Source of the DNA: Dictyocoela muelleri
Taxonomy: Eukaryota > Microsporidia
Direction: 5' to 3'
Assembly (NCBI GenBank): GCA_016256075.1
Contig: SDVU01000174.1
Coordinates: 1-18,636, forward strand
Length of the DNA stretch: 18,636 nt
In this document: positions 17,399 through 18,636 of the stretch, piece after piece
Numbering within the stretch: position 1 is the stretch's first letter
Layout: each line of letters starts with the position of its first letter
Program-made: the position numbers and the translations under genes
Notes under the pieces: generated by a model
What the model saw: only the letters and a program-made list of their open reading frames with translations
What the model was told of the DNA's origin: nothing
Databases searched by the model: none

Positions 17399-17974
17399 AT
17401 GTCATCAAAATCTCAAAAACTTTTCAACACCTACACATACCACGACGTAACAATGTCAGACCCAACATTAGCACCCCACATTAACATAACAAAACAAATA
17501 TCTATGCCACACACTGCATCGCGACTAAACACTAAAGCATTTGGAAAAGCAAAAATTCCGTTGATTGAGCGATTTGCTTGTTACATGATGAGGAATGGAA
17601 GAAATTGTGGTAAGAAATCATTAGCTATTCGCGCAATTGAGACTGCATTCGCCATAATTTATGGAGTGACTAATACAAATCCTATACAAATCTTATGTGA
17701 TGCTATCAGAAATGCAGGTCCGCGAGAAGATTCTGCGCGTGCTGGGAGAGGTGGAAATCTTAAAAGAGTTAGTGTTGATGTGTCACCGCGTCGACGTATA
17801 AATATTGCATTGTTTTTGCTTACTAAAGGTATCAGAGAAAGTGCTTTCAAAAATATTAAAAGTTTCCCTGAGACCATTGCCGACGAACTAATTGCAGCAG
17901 CCAAGAATTCTCAAAGTTCATATGCAGTCAAGAAACGAGATGAAATTGAAAGAGTTGCCAAGAGCAACCGATAA
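17399..17974 (+). CDS. RPS5: 40S ribosomal protein S5 (uS7)
   Basis: The 191-aa product is the uS7 protein of the 40S head, which binds the 3' major domain of 18S rRNA near the E site and mRNA exit. After a divergent N-terminus (1-36) the conserved fold is complete: IPLIERFACYMMRNGRNCGKK (53-73 region), NPIQILCDAIRNAGPREDSA (94-113), VDVSPRRRINIALFLL (126-141) and the family's C-terminal signature DEIERVAKSNR (181-191). Family members are 190-205 aa, so it is full length. The first ATG is used, just after a CCC signal. There are no introns. Its codons are less A/T-extreme than the surrounding DNA, as expected of a highly expressed gene. The next gene starts 220 bp downstream on the same strand. 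Confidence 0.98.
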   Translation: MSSKSQKLFNTYTYHDVTMSDPTLAPHINITKQISMPHTASRLNTKAFGKAKIPLIERFACYMMRNGRNCGKKSLAIRAIETAFAIIYGVTNTNPIQILCDAIRNAGPREDSARAGRGGNLKRVSVDVSPRRRINIALFLLTKGIRESAFKNIKSFPETIADELIAAAKNSQSSYAVKKRDEIERVAKSNR

Positions 17975-18029
17975 TTATTAAAAATAGTTTATCAAAAACA
18001 TTTTTAAAAATTATACTTTTTATAATTTA

Positions 18030-18061
18030 CTTTAAGGTAACTTTTTTTACTTTACCTTAAG
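18030..18061. terminator. Dyad downstream of RPS5, possible 3' processing or transcription-end site
   Basis: TTAAGGTAA (18032-18040) and TTACCTTAA (18052-18060) are a perfect 9-bp inverted repeat with an 11-base T-rich loop. Around it TATACTTTTTATAATT occurs twice, with a third partial copy. It sits about 60 bp after the RPS5 stop and 130 bp before the next start; its role is a guess. Confidence 0.3.
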
Positions 18062-18191
18062 ATATACTTTTTATAATTCAAGGTATACTTTTTATTTTCT
18101 ATCAAATTTCTTAAAATTTAAAAAAACCTGAAATTCTCAAATAATTTTATTTAGACATCTTTTCAACTTTAATTTTTTTTTCTTTACTATA

Positions 18192-18194
18192 CCC
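18192..18194 (+). promoter_or_regulatory. CCC-type start signal
   Basis: CCC abuts the ATG at 18195. It resembles the signals before RPS29, RPS5 and the beta-CASP-like gene and is the main reason to accept this small frame as a gene. Confidence 0.5.
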
Positions 18195-18470
18195 ATGATA
18201 ATTGAAAAAACAGGTTCTTCATTCATAAAAGGTACCATCTCAACATTTCTCTTCACTCAAAATATTTCTAAATCGCTTAGAACAGGCAGTCAAAGCGCAC
18301 AAACAACATTAATAACGCTCTCTACATTATTTATTCTTAATAAAATTTCAAATTCTCCGTTAAACACGTTTCTTTCATTATTAATGGGTAATATTTATAC
18401 CAATCTTTTGTTTAAAAGGAATCTTTTAGGGCCAATTTTTGTTACAATTATTAATTTTTTTATGATCTAA
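18195..18470 (+). CDS. Small membrane protein of unknown function
   Basis: The 91-aa product is not recognised. It has about 36 polar, Ser/Thr/Gln-rich residues, then two or three hydrophobic stretches (about 37-50, 54-72 and 76-91) separated by short loops containing Lys, Asn and Pro. It ends in a hydrophobic segment, so it may be a hairpin or tail-embedded protein of an internal membrane. Small glycines in GSSFIKGT and the LLGPIF segment are loosely reminiscent of small translocase-type proteins, but there is no diagnostic motif. Support for a real gene is the CCC signal touching the ATG and the same-strand spacing from RPS5. It is the last gene before the hexamer array. Confidence 0.6.
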   Translation: MIIEKTGSSFIKGTISTFLFTQNISKSLRTGSQSAQTTLITLSTLFILNKISNSPLNTFLSLLMGNIYTNLLFKRNLLGPIFVTIINFFMI

Positions 18471-18504
18471 AAATAAAGTTTAATAAAAGTAAAGTTGATT
18501 TTTA

Positions 18505-18636
18505 TTAAGATTAAGATTAAATTTAAGACTAAGATTAAGATTAAGATTAAGTTTATTAGGATTAAGATTAAGATTAAGATTAAGATTAAGATTAAGATTA
18601 AGATTAAGATTAAGATTAAGATTAAGATTAAGATTA
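18505..18636 (+). repeat. TTAAGA hexamer array at the window's right end (possible telomere)
   Basis: From 18505 the sequence is TTAAGA repeats (GATTAA in rotation), at first with variants (TTAAGACTAAG, GTTTATTAGG), then pure from about 18560 to the last base, about 13 units. The G-bearing strand runs 5' to 3' toward the window end and has no C, as a telomeric G strand would. The unit is not one I know from microsporidia, whose reported telomeres are TTAGG-like. It could instead be a microsatellite at which the assembly stopped. Confidence 0.6.

Noticed and set aside
17659-17904. 81-codon minus frame
   Set aside because: Antisense shadow of RPS5, which is certain on the plus strand.
1-18636. 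CRISPR array, bacterial operons, rRNA, LTR retroelements or Polinton genes
   Set aside because: No regular repeat-spacer array, rRNA blocks, reverse transcriptase, capsid or protein-primed polymerase motifs were seen on either strand.

Overview
The window looks like a piece of a microsporidian nuclear genome, or of a close relative: very AT-rich and full of transposons. The firmest evidence is two eukaryotic ribosomal protein genes, RPS29 (uS14) and RPS5 (uS7). Both are intronless with compact leaders. Several open frames carry a run of C's within about 10 bases of the ATG, the CCC-type start signal described for microsporidia. Species cannot be fixed from the sequence.

Layout. 1-400 holds a Merlin-type zinc-ribbon remnant on the minus strand. 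900-4310 holds copies of a tRNA-headed SINE, an orphan minus-strand gene (1374-2528) and a doubtful FLYWCH/MULE scrap. 4352-6041 is a non-autonomous element with TA flanks, apparently inserted in a SINE copy. Inside it a second element with perfect 56-bp inverted ends lies between two 155-bp direct repeats. 6465-10077 is the gene-rich core: a catalytically dead metallo-beta-lactamase/beta-CASP protein (INTS9/CPSF-100 type), a 45-bp satellite, RPS29, and a convergent membrane protein with an AT-hook tail. 10078-17000 is a transposon graveyard: a decayed Merlin transposase, a near-complete but broken CGGBP1-like hAT element with expanded subterminal repeats, two SINEs tail to tail, and a broken pogo/Tigger transposase followed by an OTU-protease-like fragment. 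17399-18470 has RPS5 and a small membrane protein. The window ends in a TTAAGA hexamer array whose G-bearing strand points to the right end, so it may be a chromosome end.

No operon-like pathway is visible; the host genes are unrelated housekeeping or orphan genes. The most interesting finding is a family of about 440-470 bp with a Pol III A-box/B-box head, seen here in seven full or partial copies and therefore probably repeated genome-wide. The nested insertions and the hAT subterminal repeat come next. No retrovirus, LTR element or Polinton was recognised.
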